Below are positions 24,271-32,964 of a stretch of DNA of 64,000 bases, piece by piece. Where the stretch lies: contig NZ_CP049257.1 in assembly GCF_011046535.1 (NCBI RefSeq), forward strand, positions 4,526,001 to 4,590,000, given 5' to 3'. A model generated the notes under the pieces. That model was not told the origin of the DNA and did no database searches. It saw only the letters and a program-made list of their open reading frames with translations. Every line of letters starts with the position of its first letter. The stretch's first letter is position 1. This DNA is from Nocardioides anomalus. GTDB lineage: Bacteria; Actinomycetota; Actinomycetes; Propionibacteriales; Nocardioidaceae. A program made the position numbers and the translations under genes.

Positions 24271-24708
24271 TCAGTGGGGGACGACCCGGGCCAGCAAGCG
24301 GCGGAACTGCGCGGCCTCCGTCGGGGACAGCTCGGCCAGGAGCTGGCGCTCGGCCCGGTCGCTGGCGGCCTTGGCCGCCTTCAGGGCGGCGCGACCGGCG
24401 GCCGTCAGGACCACGACGTTGCGACGGCGGTCATCCGGGTCGGGCTGGCGCGTGACCAGGCCCTTGGTCTCCAGGCTGTCGAGCAGACCGACCATCGTGG
24501 TCCGGTCCACACCCAGGCGCTCGGCCGCCTGCTGCTGCGACTCGGGCTCGCGCCCGTCCAGGAGCAGCAGGACGCTGAGCTCGCGGACGCTCACCGGGCC
24601 GTCGGCCAGGTGCTCGGCGTGCAGCTCCTCCAGCGCGAAGAACGCGTGCTTGAGCTGGTAGCCCAACCGCGCCCCCAGCTGGGGGCCGGGTCCGTCCTCG
24701 CTCGTCAC
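24271..24708 (-). CDS. MarR family transcriptional regulator
   Basis: 145 aa from GTG. Winged HTH: VSVRELSVLLLLDGREPESQQQAAERLGVDRTTMVGLLDSLETKGLVTRQPDPDDRRRNVVVLT (read here as two consecutive pieces, the recognition helix being RTTMVGLLDSLE and the wing DPDDRRRNVV). Flanking helices 1 and 6 form the dimer interface. It is divergent from the NAD-dependent epimerase-like gene, and the 61-bp gap contains a TCAGTT-G-AACTGA palindrome, so it probably represses both. Ligand unknown. Confidence 0.9.
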   Translation of the reverse strand: MTSEDGPGPQLGARLGYQLKHAFFALEELHAEHLADGPVSVRELSVLLLLDGREPESQQQAAERLGVDRTTMVGLLDSLETKGLVTRQPDPDDRRRNVVVLTAAGRAALKAAKAASDRAERQLLAELSPTEAAQFRRLLARVVPH

Positions 24709-24735
24709 GACGCCAGTCTAGTGCTAGCCTGATCA

Positions 24736-24748
24736 TCAGTTGAACTGA
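24736..24748. promoter_or_regulatory. Palindromic MarR operator candidate
   Basis: TCAGTTGAACTGA is a perfect inverted repeat (6-bp arms, one central base) placed midway in the 61-bp gap between the marR and SDR starts. MarR operators are typically such short palindromes over a divergent promoter. Confidence 0.6.
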
Positions 24749-24769
24749 CAATCAGTGAAAGGAACGATC

Positions 24770-25588
24770 ATGAGCACGTTGCTCCTCACCGGGGCCACCG
24801 GCCTCGTCGGTTCGCGGCTGCTGCCGCGGCTCGTCGCCGACGGCCACGACTGCCGGGTCCTCGTGCGTCGCGAGCAGCCGCTCCCCGACGGCGCGACGGC
24901 GGTCCTGGGCGACCTCGACGACCCGACCACCCTGCGCGCGGCGACCGAGGGCGTGGCGGCGGTGGTGCACCTGGCCGCGCTCTTCCGCACCGACGACGAG
25001 GCGGCCATCTGGAGGGCGAACCTCGACGGCACGCGCCACCTCCTCGACGCCGTCACCGCGCACGCCCCCGCAGCCCGGTTCGTGATGGCCAGCACCGGCA
25101 ACGTCTACGACCACGACCAGGCGCGTCCCGGCCAGGAGGACGACAGCTGCCACCCCACCGCGGCGTACCCCGCCAGCAAGGTGGCCGCCGAGGCCCTGCT
25201 CCGCGAGAGCGGGCTGACCTGGTCGGTGCTGCGGCTGCCCTTCGTGTACGGCGAGGGCGACGGGCACCTGGCGTCCATGCCGACGCTGGCCGAGCGGTTC
25301 GGCCTGCACCCCGCGCACACCTACTCCGTCGCCCACCACCGCGACGTCGCGGCCGCCGTCCGCCTGGCACTGACCGGGGCGCTCGACGGCCGCATCGCGA
25401 ACCTCGCCGACGACGCACCCGTCACCGTCTACGACATGGCCCGTCTGGCCGGCAGCCCGATCGACGGCTCCGCCGAGCCCCTGGCCCACCCGTGGGCGGG
25501 CCGCATGGACTCCTCGCTGCTGCGCAGCCTGGGGTTCCGACCCGCGGTCCCCACCATCTGGGACGCGGCGGCCCAGGGCATCCTCTGA
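24770..25588 (+). CDS. NAD-dependent epimerase/dehydratase-family protein (extended SDR)
   Basis: 272 aa from ATG with AAAGGAA ~7 nt upstream. The Rossmann start TLLLTGATGLVGSRLLPRLV, HLAALFRTDDEAAIWRANLDG and the YPASKVAAE motif (YxxxK) define the extended SDR group. The C-terminal half is short, as in atypical members acting on small sugars or flavonoid-like carbonyls. Divergent from MarR and probably induced through it. Substrate unknown. Confidence 0.87.
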   Translation: MSTLLLTGATGLVGSRLLPRLVADGHDCRVLVRREQPLPDGATAVLGDLDDPTTLRAATEGVAAVVHLAALFRTDDEAAIWRANLDGTRHLLDAVTAHAPAARFVMASTGNVYDHDQARPGQEDDSCHPTAAYPASKVAAEALLRESGLTWSVLRLPFVYGEGDGHLASMPTLAERFGLHPAHTYSVAHHRDVAAAVRLALTGALDGRIANLADDAPVTVYDMARLAGSPIDGSAEPLAHPWAGRMDSSLLRSLGFRPAVPTIWDAAAQGIL

Positions 25589-25602
25589 TCCTGCGCACCG
25601 AG

Positions 25603-25716
25603 CGCACCGTCGCCCTGGGCGGCCCGATCAAGGCCCTCGGCAACCGCGAGAGCGCCGGGAGACGGAGCGACGAGACCTCCGCGACGGTGGCCTGAACGTC
25701 GTCCCGGCTCAGGGCT
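25603..25716 (+). pseudogene. Inverted 3' fragment of rplI (L9 remnant)
   Basis: This plus-strand stretch matches the last ~38 codons of rplI (reverse complement of about 25819-25932). Shared are CGCACC-TCGCCCT, CCCGATCAAGGCCCT, and then CTCCGCGACGGTGGC, one deleted C, and CTGAACGTCGTCCCGGCTCAGG to the stop region. A central ~16 bases have diverged. Translation gives RTVALGGPIKALGN against [14 protein letters not shown] of the intact gene, with the frame lost near the end. It has no start of its own. With rplI it forms a long inverted repeat of ~114-bp arms and ~100-bp loop. Confidence 0.9.
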
Positions 25717-25755
25717 CTGGCGAACGACGAGGAGCACCGGCGCGACAGACACGAA

Positions 25756-25781
25756 GGCCCGCCAGCGTGAGCTGGCGGGCC
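25756..25781 (-). terminator. Terminator of the rpsF-ssb-rpsR-rplI operon
   Basis: Perfect 11-bp stem GGCCCGCCAGC / GCTGGCGGGCC with a GTGA/TCAC loop, 35 bp past the rplI stop and followed on the minus strand by TTCGTGTCTGT. It lies in the loop of the rplI inverted repeat. Confidence 0.75.
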
Positions 25782-25815
25782 GAAGTGCTGGTGCGGAGGT
25801 GCGACGAGGAGAGCG

Positions 25816-26268
25816 TCAGCCCTGAGCCGGGACGACGTTCAGGGCCACCGTCGCGGAGACCTCGTCGTGGAGGCGGACGGTGATCTCGTGGTTGCCCAGG
25901 GCCTTGATCGGGTTGCCGAGGGCGATGGTGCGCTTGTCGACGTCCTGGCCGGTGGCCTCGGTGAGGGCGTCGGCGATGTCGGTGACGGTGACGGCGCCGA
26001 AGAGGCGGCCGCCGTCGCCGGCGCGGACCTTGACCTGGACGGGCTCGGCCTCGAGCTTGGTCTTGATGGTCTCGGCGGAGTCGTGGTCGCGGACGGCGCG
26101 CGCGGAGCGCGCCTTCTTGATGGACTCGACGGTCTTCTCGGCACCGCGGGTCCAGCGGATGGCGACACCGCGCGGGACGAGGTAGTTGCGGCCGTAGCCG
26201 TCCTTGACCTCGACGACGTCGCCGGGGGCACCGAGGCCGGTGACCTCCTGGGTGAGGATCAGCTTCAT
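25816..26268 (-). CDS. rplI: 50S ribosomal protein L9
   Basis: 150 aa. N-terminal 23S rRNA-binding domain [20 protein letters not shown] and [16 protein letters not shown], a long connecting helix (~45-75) and the C-terminal domain ([32 protein letters not shown]). Length is standard. It is last in the rpsF-ssb-rpsR-rplI operon, 15 bp after rpsR. A partial inverted copy of its 3' end lies just beyond its terminator (25603-25716). Confidence 0.97.
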   Translation of the reverse strand: MKLILTQEVTGLGAPGDVVEVKDGYGRNYLVPRGVAIRWTRGAEKTVESIKKARSARAVRDHDSAETIKTKLEAEPVQVKVRAGDGGRLFGAVTVTDIADALTEATGQDVDKRTIALGNPIKALGNHEITVRLHDEVSATVALNVVPAQG

Positions 26269-26283
26269 CTCAGGGGGCTCCTC

Positions 26284-26520
26284 TCAGCGAGCGGTGGACG
26301 TGTAGGGCAGCAGCGCCATCTCACGGGCGTTCTTGACCGCGATGGCGACGTCCCGCTGGTGCTGGACGCAGTTGCCGGTCACGCGACGCGCGCGGATCTT
26401 GCCGCGGTCGGAGATGAACTTGCGCAGCAGCGCGGAGTCCTTGTAGTCGACGGAGGTCGCCTTCTCCTTGCAGAACTGGCAGACCTTCTTCTTGGGCTTG
26501 CGGATCACTGCCTTGGGCAT
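26284..26520 (-). CDS. rpsR: 30S ribosomal protein S18
   Basis: 78 aa. It carries the zinc-type CQFC pair (C14, C17) plus a later Cys in [13 protein letters not shown], so it is a zinc-binding (C+) S18. Streptomycetes and mycobacteria often have a second, zinc-free copy used under zinc limitation; none is in this window. [11 protein letters not shown] is the rRNA-binding stretch. It lies between ssb and rplI in the usual order. Confidence 0.96.
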   Translation of the reverse strand: MPKAVIRKPKKKVCQFCKEKATSVDYKDSALLRKFISDRGKIRARRVTGNCVQHQRDVAIAVKNAREMALLPYTSTAR

Positions 26521-26585
26521 TGTGGTGCTTCCTCCTCAGAAGCCCGGCTCGCGCCGGAATGCTCGGGTTGGTTGGGAAAGGTGGA

Positions 26586-27167
26586 TCAGAACGGGGGCTC
26601 GTCGTTGCCGACGCCCGGCGCGGCCCAGGGGTCGTTGGCGGGGGCACCGCCACCGCCACCCTGGCCACCGCCCTGGCCGCCGCCGGCCGGGGCCGGTGTG
26701 GCCCACGGGTCGTCGGCGGGCGCGGACTGGCCGCCACCGCCGCCGCCACCGGAGTAGCCGCCGCCACCACCGCCGCCGGAGTAGCCGCCCCCGCCGCCCT
26801 GGCGGCTGGTGCGGTTGACCTTGGCGGTGGCGAACTTCAGCGAGGGGCCGACCTCGTCGACCTCGAGCTCGAAGACCGTGCGCTTCTGGCCCTCACGGTC
26901 CTCGTAAGAACGGGCCTTGAGCCGACCCTGGACGACCACCCGCATGCCCCGCTGGAGCGACTCGGCGACGTTCTCCGCCGCCTGGCGCCAGATGGAGCAG
27001 CGCAGGAACATGGCCTCGCCGTCGACCCACTCGTTGGTGTTCTTGTCGAAGTTGCGAGGGGTCGAGGCCACCGTGAAGTTGGCGACCGCGGCGCCCGAGG
27101 GCGTGAAGCGCAGCTCGGGGTCGTCGGTGAGGTTGCCGACCACGGTGATGATGGTCTCGCCTGCCAT
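26586..27167 (-). CDS. ssb: Single-stranded DNA-binding protein
   Basis: 193 aa. OB-fold in residues ~1-115 ([58 protein letters not shown]), then a long glycine-rich linker with GGGGGYSGG repeats. The acidic tip ends in DEPPF, the contact point for DNA-repair and replication partners. It binds ssDNA at forks. The gene sits between rpsF and rpsR as in most bacteria and is co-transcribed with them. Confidence 0.96.
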   Translation of the reverse strand: MAGETIITVVGNLTDDPELRFTPSGAAVANFTVASTPRNFDKNTNEWVDGEAMFLRCSIWRQAAENVAESLQRGMRVVVQGRLKARSYEDREGQKRTVFELEVDEVGPSLKFATAKVNRTSRQGGGGGYSGGGGGGGYSGGGGGGGQSAPADDPWATPAPAGGGQGGGQGGGGGAPANDPWAAPGVGNDEPPF

Positions 27168-27287
27168 GAGGTCTCCTTGTCGTCCTGTCTCGGCTCAGGT
27201 GCCCCCCATCGTTGCCGTCGGCACCGACGGTGGGAAGTGGCCATCCACAGCCGCACCCCCGTCGTACGACGGGGGGCCGCTCGGGGG

Positions 27288-27575
27288 TCAGTGCGCCGGG
27301 CGCAGGACCTTGGTGCGCAGGACCGACTCGTTCAGCGTGAGCTGGCGGTCGAGCTCCTTGACCGTGGCGGGCTCGGCGGTCAGCGAGACGACCGCGTAGA
27401 TGCCCTCTTGGTTCTTCTTGATCTCGTAGGACATGCGGCGACGGCCCCAGACGTCGACCGACTCGACCGAACCGCCGTCCTTGCGGATGACGTTGAGGTA
27501 CTTGTCGAGCGACGGTCCGACCGTCCGCTCCTCGAGGCTCGGGTCGAGGATCACCATGACTTCGTAGGCACGCAA
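27288..27575 (-). CDS. rpsF: 30S ribosomal protein S6
   Basis: 95 aa from a TTG start at 27575 ([19 protein letters not shown]), with AGGAGGTG ~8 nt upstream; no ATG or GTG offers a better beginning, and the N-terminal RAYE strand is where S6 normally starts. S6 binds 16S rRNA with S18. Family marks: [20 protein letters not shown] and [18 protein letters not shown]. It is the first gene of the ribosomal/ssb operon; 120 bp separate it from ssb. Confidence 0.95.
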   Translation of the reverse strand: MRAYEVMVILDPSLEERTVGPSLDKYLNVIRKDGGSVESVDVWGRRRMSYEIKKNQEGIYAVVSLTAEPATVKELDRQLTLNESVLRTKVLRPAH

Positions 27576-27777
27576 AGCAGTCCCACCTCCTGTGGACTCG
27601 GCGGCCACGGTCTCTCCGTGGCAGGAGGGCTTGCGTTTCGAGTACGCCGCGACATCGGGTCGCAGCGGACAGGCAAGACTAGCGCGGCGACCGGGCCGAC
27701 TCCCAATCGTGTGCCCAGGCCGGGGCCTGTGGACGAGCACCGGCACGGGCCCCGCGGTCGAGGCTACGGTCCGCGTC

Positions 27778-28458
27778 GTGCTCCGTCGCCACCGTCCGCT
27801 CGCCGGGCGCTTCGTGCTGCTCGAGGAGATCGGCCGCGGCGGGACCGCGACCGTGCACCGGGCCCGGGACCTGCAGACCCGCCGCCACGTCGCGGCGAAG
27901 GTCGGGCGACCCCAGCACCTGAGCGCCGAGCGCGAGCACCGCGTCGAGCACCCCCACGTCCTGCCCGCCCTGGCCTGGGCCGCGACCGATGACGTGGCCG
28001 TGCTCGCCACCGAGCTGGTCGCGGCCGGCACGCTCCAGGACCGGCTGCGCCGCGGCCCCCTCCCGCCGGCCGAGGTGACCAGGCTGCTGGGCCAGCTCCT
28101 CGACGCCCTCGTCGCCGTCCACGCCAGCGGCCTGGTCCACGGCGACGTCAAGCCGGCCAACCTGCTCCTGCGCGACGGTCACCACCTGCTCCTGGCCGAC
28201 TTCGGCGTCAGCACCCGGGCCGGCGAGGCCGCCCCGCTCAGCGGTACGCCGTCCCACCTCGCCCCCGAGCGCCAGGCGGGCGCGCCGCCCCACCCCAGCC
28301 AGGACGTGTACGCCGCGGGGCTGGTCGCCCGCCGCGCGCTGGGCGCACCCGCGCCGCTGCTCACCCTGTGCGACTCGATGACGCGCAGGGAGGCGGACAA
28401 GCGCCCGACCGCGGCCCAGGCCGGGAGGAGGCTGCGCGAGCTCAGCGGGCCGTGCTGA
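27778..28458 (+). CDS. Small soluble serine/threonine protein kinase
   Basis: 226 aa from GTG, apparently leaderless (TACGGT at 27766-27771, then six bases). The kinase fold is compact: Gly-rich [15 protein letters not shown], catalytic Lys in [19 protein letters not shown] (HGD in place of HRD, but Asp, Lys and Asn kept), and DFGVST. It has neither a membrane segment nor a sensor domain and ends soon after helix I, making it shorter than the normal ~270-residue kinase domain. It is divergent from rpsF (~200 bp) and overlaps the next convergent gene by 17 bp. Targets unknown. Confidence 0.85.
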   Translation: MLRRHRPLAGRFVLLEEIGRGGTATVHRARDLQTRRHVAAKVGRPQHLSAEREHRVEHPHVLPALAWAATDDVAVLATELVAAGTLQDRLRRGPLPPAEVTRLLGQLLDALVAVHASGLVHGDVKPANLLLRDGHHLLLADFGVSTRAGEAAPLSGTPSHLAPERQAGAPPHPSQDVYAAGLVARRALGAPAPLLTLCDSMTRREADKRPTAAQAGRRLRELSGPC

Positions 28459-29308
28459 GCTCCTGGGTGCCGAGCACCCGCAGCAGGGCCAGGGCGTCGG
28501 CCTCCCGCGTGCCCGGAGCGGCGGAGTAGACGAGCACGCTCTGGTCGACGTCGGGGACGTGCAGCAGGTCGCACTCCAGGACCAGCTCGCCGACCTCGGG
28601 GTGGAGCACCGACTTGGTGTGGCTGCGCCAGCCGCCGGGCTCGGCCGTGGCCCAGAGCTCGCGGAACTCCGCCGAGCCCGCGTGCAGGTCCTCCAGCAGC
28701 CGGGCCAGGCCCGGGTCGTCGGGGTAGCGGGCCGCGACCGAGCGCAGGTTGCCCACCGTCTGCCGGGCGGTCTCCTCGCGCTCGCCCGGCCGGCCGCCGA
28801 CGACGCTGCGCGGCGGGTCGGCGGGGTCGGTGAGGAAGCGCAGCCGGGCGTGGTTGCGGCGCTCGGGCCGCAGCGCGGACCAGTCACCGTGCAGGGCCGA
28901 CGACATGGCGTTCCAGGCCAGCACGTCGCCCTTCGCGCTGACCACGAGCGCGGGCAGGTCGTGGAACCGGTCGATGAGGCGCAGCACGCTCGGGCGCACG
29001 TGCAGGTCGATCAGCCCGGCGTGCGGAGGTGCGGTGCCGGCCAGGTTGAACAGCTCGTCGCGCTCGTCGGTGTCCAGCCGCAGCGCCCGGCACAGGGCGG
29101 TGAGCACCTGCTCCGAGGGGCGCGGGCCGCGGCCCTGCTCGAGCCGGACGACGTAGTCGACGCTGATCCCCGCCAGCAGGGCCAGCTCCTCGCGCCGCAG
29201 CCCCGGCACCCGGCGGTGGTGACCGGCGGGCAGGCCGACGTCCCCGGGCTGCACCCGGTCGCGGGCCCGCTTGACGGCGCGGGCCAGCCCGGCGCGGTTC
29301 GGCTTCAC
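28442..29308 (-). CDS. XRE-type HTH regulator with MmyB-like ligand domain
   Basis: 288 aa from GTG. The N-terminal HTH (RRVPGLRREELALLAGISVDYVVRLEQGRGPRPSEQVL) is followed by the MmyB PAS-like ligand-binding domain (DLPALVVSAKGDVLAWNAMSSALHGDW, NHARLRFLTDP, and a C-terminal HPEVGELVLECDLLHVPD). In Streptomyces and relatives such regulators bind fatty-acid-like ligands and control an adjacent SDR. An SDR starts 112 bp away on the other strand, matching that pattern. GGAGGG touches the start codon, so the start is uncertain by a few residues. Confidence 0.88.
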   Translation of the reverse strand: MKPNRAGLARAVKRARDRVQPGDVGLPAGHHRRVPGLRREELALLAGISVDYVVRLEQGRGPRPSEQVLTALCRALRLDTDERDELFNLAGTAPPHAGLIDLHVRPSVLRLIDRFHDLPALVVSAKGDVLAWNAMSSALHGDWSALRPERRNHARLRFLTDPADPPRSVVGGRPGEREETARQTVGNLRSVAARYPDDPGLARLLEDLHAGSAEFRELWATAEPGGWRSHTKSVLHPEVGELVLECDLLHVPDVDQSVLVYSAAPGTREADALALLRVLGTQELSTAR

Positions 29309-29419
29309 CCCTCCAGCATGACGCGGCCGCGCGCCGGACAGCGAGCGTGAGGGTAGGACCGCCGGTCCCACGACCAGCCGACCCTTCTCCACCTCCGCGA
29401 GGGCCCGCACGGTGGAGGC

Positions 29420-30157
29420 ATGACCACCTCCACGACCACCGCACTGATCACCGGGGCCAACAAGGGCCTCGGCGCCGAGACCGCCCGCCGCCTCGCCGCC
29501 CTCGGCTGGACCGTCTGGATGGGCGCCCGCTCCGTCGAGGCCGCGACCACCGCCGCCGACGCCGTCCGCGCCCAGCAGCCCGACGCCGACCTCCGGGTCG
29601 TCCAGCTCGACGTCACCGACGACGCCTCCGTCACGGCGGCGCGCGACACCGTGGCCGGGTCCGGCACCGGCCTCGACGTCCTCGTCAACAACGCCGGCAT
29701 CGCCGCCGGCGGCTACGACACCCTCGCCACCGTCCCGGCCGACTTCCTCGCGACGTACGGCGTCAACGTGCTCGGCCCGGTGCGCGTGACCCACGCGTTC
29801 CTGCCGCTGCTGCGCGCGTCCGCCCGGCCGCGGATCGTCATGGTCTCCAGCGGGCTCGGCTCGATCGAGCACGTGCTGGACCCCGAGCGCATCGAGTCGA
29901 CCGTGCCCGGGTTCGTCTACCAGTCGTCCAAGGCCGCGCTGGACATGATCGCGGTGCAGTACGCCAAGGCCCTGCCCGAGGTGCGCGTGAGCACCGTCGA
30001 CCCGGGCTACACCGCCACCGACCTCAACGGTCACAGCGGTCCGCAGACCGTCACCGAGGGGACCGACGCGATCGTGGCGGCGGCCAGCGCCGACGTGGTC
30101 CCGGACCACAAGTTCGACCGCGGCCACCTCGGTCTGGACGTCGGCGCCCCCGCCTAG
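29420..30157 (+). CDS. Short-chain dehydrogenase/reductase controlled by MmyB-type regulator
   Basis: 245 aa from ATG with GGAGG 2-7 nt upstream. TGANKGLGAETARRLA (cofactor loop), NNAGIAAGGYD, catalytic Ser in MVSSGLGS and YQSSKAALD (YxxxK) are all intact. The sequence and length resemble the NAD(P)-dependent SDRs that travel with MmyB-type HTH regulators; the substrate in such pairs is usually unknown. The following endonuclease IV gene begins 9 bp after it, so transcription may continue. Confidence 0.88.
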   Translation: MTTSTTTALITGANKGLGAETARRLAALGWTVWMGARSVEAATTAADAVRAQQPDADLRVVQLDVTDDASVTAARDTVAGSGTGLDVLVNNAGIAAGGYDTLATVPADFLATYGVNVLGPVRVTHAFLPLLRASARPRIVMVSSGLGSIEHVLDPERIESTVPGFVYQSSKAALDMIAVQYAKALPEVRVSTVDPGYTATDLNGHSGPQTVTEGTDAIVAAASADVVPDHKFDRGHLGLDVGAPA

Positions 30158-30166
30158 TCTGGGCGC

Positions 30167-30955
30167 ATGGACATCGGTGCCCACGTCGAGCAGACCGACC
30201 CGATCGCGGAGGCGCAGGCGCGCGGCACCACGCTGGTGCAGTTCTTCCTCGGCGACCCGCAGAGCTTCAAGGGCCCGGTCGTGAAGTACGCCGGCGGCCC
30301 GGACGGCCTGCGGGCCGACGCCGAGGCCGCCGGCGTCGACCTCTACGTGCACGCGCCGTACCTCATCAACGTGGCCACGACCAACAACCGCCAGCGCATC
30401 CCCGGCCGCAAGCTGCTCCAGCAGCACATGGACGCCGCGGCCGAGATCGGCGCCAAGGGGCTGATCGTGCACGGCGGCCACGTGCAGGACGACGATGACC
30501 CGGCCAAGGGCTTCGACAACTGGCGCAAGGCCATCGAGGCCACCGACATCAAGATCCCGCTGCTCATCGAGAACACCGCCGGCGGCACCAACGCCATGTG
30601 CCGCTACCTCGACCGGATCGCCGGGGTGTGGGAGGCGATCTCGAACGCCGAGGGGTTCGACCAGGTCGGCTTCTGCCTCGACACCTGCCACGCTCACGCC
30701 GGCGGCAACAAGCTGGAGACCGTGGTCGAGGACGTCCTGGCGATCACCGGACGCATCGACCTGGTGCACTGCAACGACAGCCGCGACGAGTTCGACTCCG
30801 GCGCCGACCGGCACGCGAACTTCGGGGCCGGCAAGATCGACGCCGACCTGCTGGCCGGCGTGGTCCGCGAGGCCGGCGCCCCGGTCATCTGCGAGACGCC
30901 CGGCGGCGCGGCCGAGCACGAGGCCGACTTCGCGTGGCTGCGCGAGCGGCTCTGA
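30167..30955 (+). CDS. nfo: Endonuclease IV (apurinic/apyrimidinic endonuclease)
   Basis: 262 aa. Base-excision repair enzyme that nicks 5' to abasic sites using three zinc ions. The TIM-barrel ligands are visible: HAPYLIN, VHGGHV, LLIENTAGG, CLDTCHAHAGG, LVHCNDSRDEFDSGADRHANFGAGKI (split at the Asp/His pair) and CETPGG. It is a little shorter than E. coli Nfo (285 aa), as usual in actinobacteria. It probably lies in one transcript with the upstream SDR. A hairpin at 30994 follows. Confidence 0.93.
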   Translation: MDIGAHVEQTDPIAEAQARGTTLVQFFLGDPQSFKGPVVKYAGGPDGLRADAEAAGVDLYVHAPYLINVATTNNRQRIPGRKLLQQHMDAAAEIGAKGLIVHGGHVQDDDDPAKGFDNWRKAIEATDIKIPLLIENTAGGTNAMCRYLDRIAGVWEAISNAEGFDQVGFCLDTCHAHAGGNKLETVVEDVLAITGRIDLVHCNDSRDEFDSGADRHANFGAGKIDADLLAGVVREAGAPVICETPGGAAEHEADFAWLRERL

Positions 30956-30993
30956 GGCGTTGGGCTCACAGACTCAGCACAGACTGACCACAC

Positions 30994-31015
30994 CGGCGGC
31001 CGAGCCGGGCCGCCG
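30994..31015 (+). terminator. Hairpin after nfo
   Basis: CGGCGGCC / GGCCGCCG stem (8 bp) with a 6-base loop, 38 bp after the nfo stop and 11 bp before the next start. Likely intrinsic terminator, modest strength. Confidence 0.45.
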
Positions 31016-31026
31016 ACCGTGGGGGC

Positions 31027-32964
31027 ATGAGCCTCGCGACCGCGGTCCGACCCGCGCCCTCCCCCGCCCCTGACCCGACGCCGGCCGGACCGGACCGCGC
31101 CCGCTGGGAGCGGCCGGCGCTGCTGGTGCTCCTGGCCGGCACCGCCGTCCTCTACCTCTGGGGGCTCGGGACGTCGGGGTGGGCGAACAGCTTCTACGCC
31201 GCGGCCGCCCAGGCCGGGTCGGCGTCGTGGAAGGCCTTCTTCTTCGGCTCCTCCGACGCCGCCAACGCGATCACCGTCGACAAGACGCCGCTCTCGCTGT
31301 GGCCGATGGCCCTGTCCATCCGGGTCTTCGGGCTCTCGTCGTGGAGCCTGCTCGTCCCGCAGGCGCTGGAGGGCGTGGCCGCGGTCGGGCTGCTCCACGC
31401 GACGGTCCGTCGTACGACGGGATCGGCGGCGGCCGGGCTGCTGGCCGGCCTGGTGCTGGCCACCACGCCGGTGGCGGTGCTGATGTTCCGCTTCGACAAC
31501 CCCGACTCGCTGCTGGTCCTGCTGCTCATCGGGTCGGCGTACGCCACGCTGCGGGCGGTCGAGACCGAGAGGCACCCGGTCCGGTGGCTGGCCCTGGCCG
31601 GCGCCCTGGTCGGGCTGGCCTTCCTCACCAAGATGCTGCAGGCGTTCCTGGTGGTGCCGGCGATGGGCCTGGCCTACCTGCTGCTGGCCCGCAGCCCGTT
31701 CGCCAAGCGGCTCGGCCACCTGGCCGTCGGGCTGCTCGCACTGGTGGCCAGCGCCGGCTGGTGGGTGGCGATCGTGTCGCTGTGGCCGGCGGGCAGCCGC
31801 CCGTACATCGGCGGCAGCCAGGAGAACTCAGTCCTCGAGCTGACCCTGGGCTACAACGGCCTCGGCCGGCTCACCGGTGACGAGACCGGCTCGGTCGGCG
31901 GCGGCGGACCGGGCGGCGGCGCGGGCGGCGGCATGTGGGGCGACACCGGGATCGGCCGGCTGCTCAGCAGCGAGGTCGGCGGTCAGGCGGGCTGGTTGCT
32001 GCCCGCGGCGCTGGTCCTGCTGGTCGCCGGGCTCTGGCTGACCCACCGCGAGCCGCGCACCGGCCCGGTCCGCGCGGGCCTGGTCGTGTGGGGCGGCTGG
32101 CTGCTGGTCACCGCGGCGACGTTCAGCTTCATGGCGGGGATCTTCCACGCCTACTACACCGTCGCGCTGGCCCCGGCCATCGCCGCGCTGGTCGGCACCG
32201 GCGCCTGGCTGCTGTGGACGCACCGCCGCTCGCTCGTCTCCGGGCTGGCGGCCAGCCTGACCGTCTCGCTGACCACGGTGCTGGCCTTCTTCCTGCTCGA
32301 CCGCACCCCGGACTTCCTGCCCTGGCTGCGCTGGGTGGTCCTGGTCGGCGGCGTGCTCACCGCGCTCGCGCTCAGCGGGCTCGGCCTGTTGCCCCGCCGC
32401 CTCGCGGCCGGTGTCGCGGCGACCGCGCTGGTCCTCGGCCTGGCCGGCCCCGCGGCGTACGCCGTGCAGACCGCGGGCACCGCGCACACCGGCTCGATCC
32501 CCAGCGCCGGCCCGAGCGCGCAGGGTGGTCCCGGCGCCGGCCCCGGCGGGATGCGGATGCCGACGGGTGGCGCTCGGGCCGGTGGTGCCGGCGGGCTGCT
32601 CACCGGCAGCGACCCGGGCGCGCAGCTCACCGCGCTGCTCGAGGCCGACGCGAGCGACTACACCTGGGTGGCCGCGGCGGTCGGGTCCAACTCCGCCTCC
32701 GGCTACCAGCTCGCGACCCAGGAGCCGGTCCTGGCCATCGGCGGCTTCAACGGCTCCGACCCGAGCCCGACGCTGGCGCAGTTCCAGCAGCACGTCGCCG
32801 ACGGCGAGATCCACTACTTCATCGCCGGTGGCATGGGCGGGTTCGGCGGGAACCAGATGGGCGGCAGCAGCGCGAGCAGCGAGATCGCCGCATGGGTCGA
32901 AGCCACCTTCACCGCCCAGACCGTCGACGGCGTGACCCTCTACGACCTGACGGCGGCGTCGTGA
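31027..32964 (+). CDS. Family 39 membrane glycosyltransferase (PMT/ArnT-like)
   Basis: 645 aa with about 11-13 membrane helices. The acidic first loop region SFYAAAAQAGSASWKAFFFGSSDAANAITVDKTPLSLWPMAL (seen in pieces) and FRFDNPDSLLVLLL are GT39-type. Gly-rich loops (GGGGPGGGAGGGMWGDTG) and an exported C-terminal domain (DYTWVAAAVGSNSASGYQLATQEPVLAIGGFNGSDP) end the protein. It should use a polyprenyl-phosphate sugar at the outer membrane face. The next gene (GT2 plus GtrA) overlaps in GTGA and can supply and flip that lipid-linked sugar, so they form a module. Confidence 0.88.
   Translation: MSLATAVRPAPSPAPDPTPAGPDRARWERPALLVLLAGTAVLYLWGLGTSGWANSFYAAAAQAGSASWKAFFFGSSDAANAITVDKTPLSLWPMALSIRVFGLSSWSLLVPQALEGVAAVGLLHATVRRTTGSAAAGLLAGLVLATTPVAVLMFRFDNPDSLLVLLLIGSAYATLRAVETERHPVRWLALAGALVGLAFLTKMLQAFLVVPAMGLAYLLLARSPFAKRLGHLAVGLLALVASAGWWVAIVSLWPAGSRPYIGGSQENSVLELTLGYNGLGRLTGDETGSVGGGGPGGGAGGGMWGDTGIGRLLSSEVGGQAGWLLPAALVLLVAGLWLTHREPRTGPVRAGLVVWGGWLLVTAATFSFMAGIFHAYYTVALAPAIAALVGTGAWLLWTHRRSLVSGLAASLTVSLTTVLAFFLLDRTPDFLPWLRWVVLVGGVLTALALSGLGLLPRRLAAGVAATALVLGLAGPAAYAVQTAGTAHTGSIPSAGPSAQGGPGAGPGGMRMPTGGARAGGAGGLLTGSDPGAQLTALLEADASDYTWVAAAVGSNSASGYQLATQEPVLAIGGFNGSDPSPTLAQFQQHVADGEIHYFIAGGMGGFGGNQMGGSSASSEIAAWVEATFTAQTVDGVTLYDLTAAS

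Noticed and set aside
25492..25695. A short plus-strand gene ending in ALGGPIKALGN
   Set aside because: It is the end of the epimerase gene in another frame plus the rplI remnant; there is no independent start or domain.
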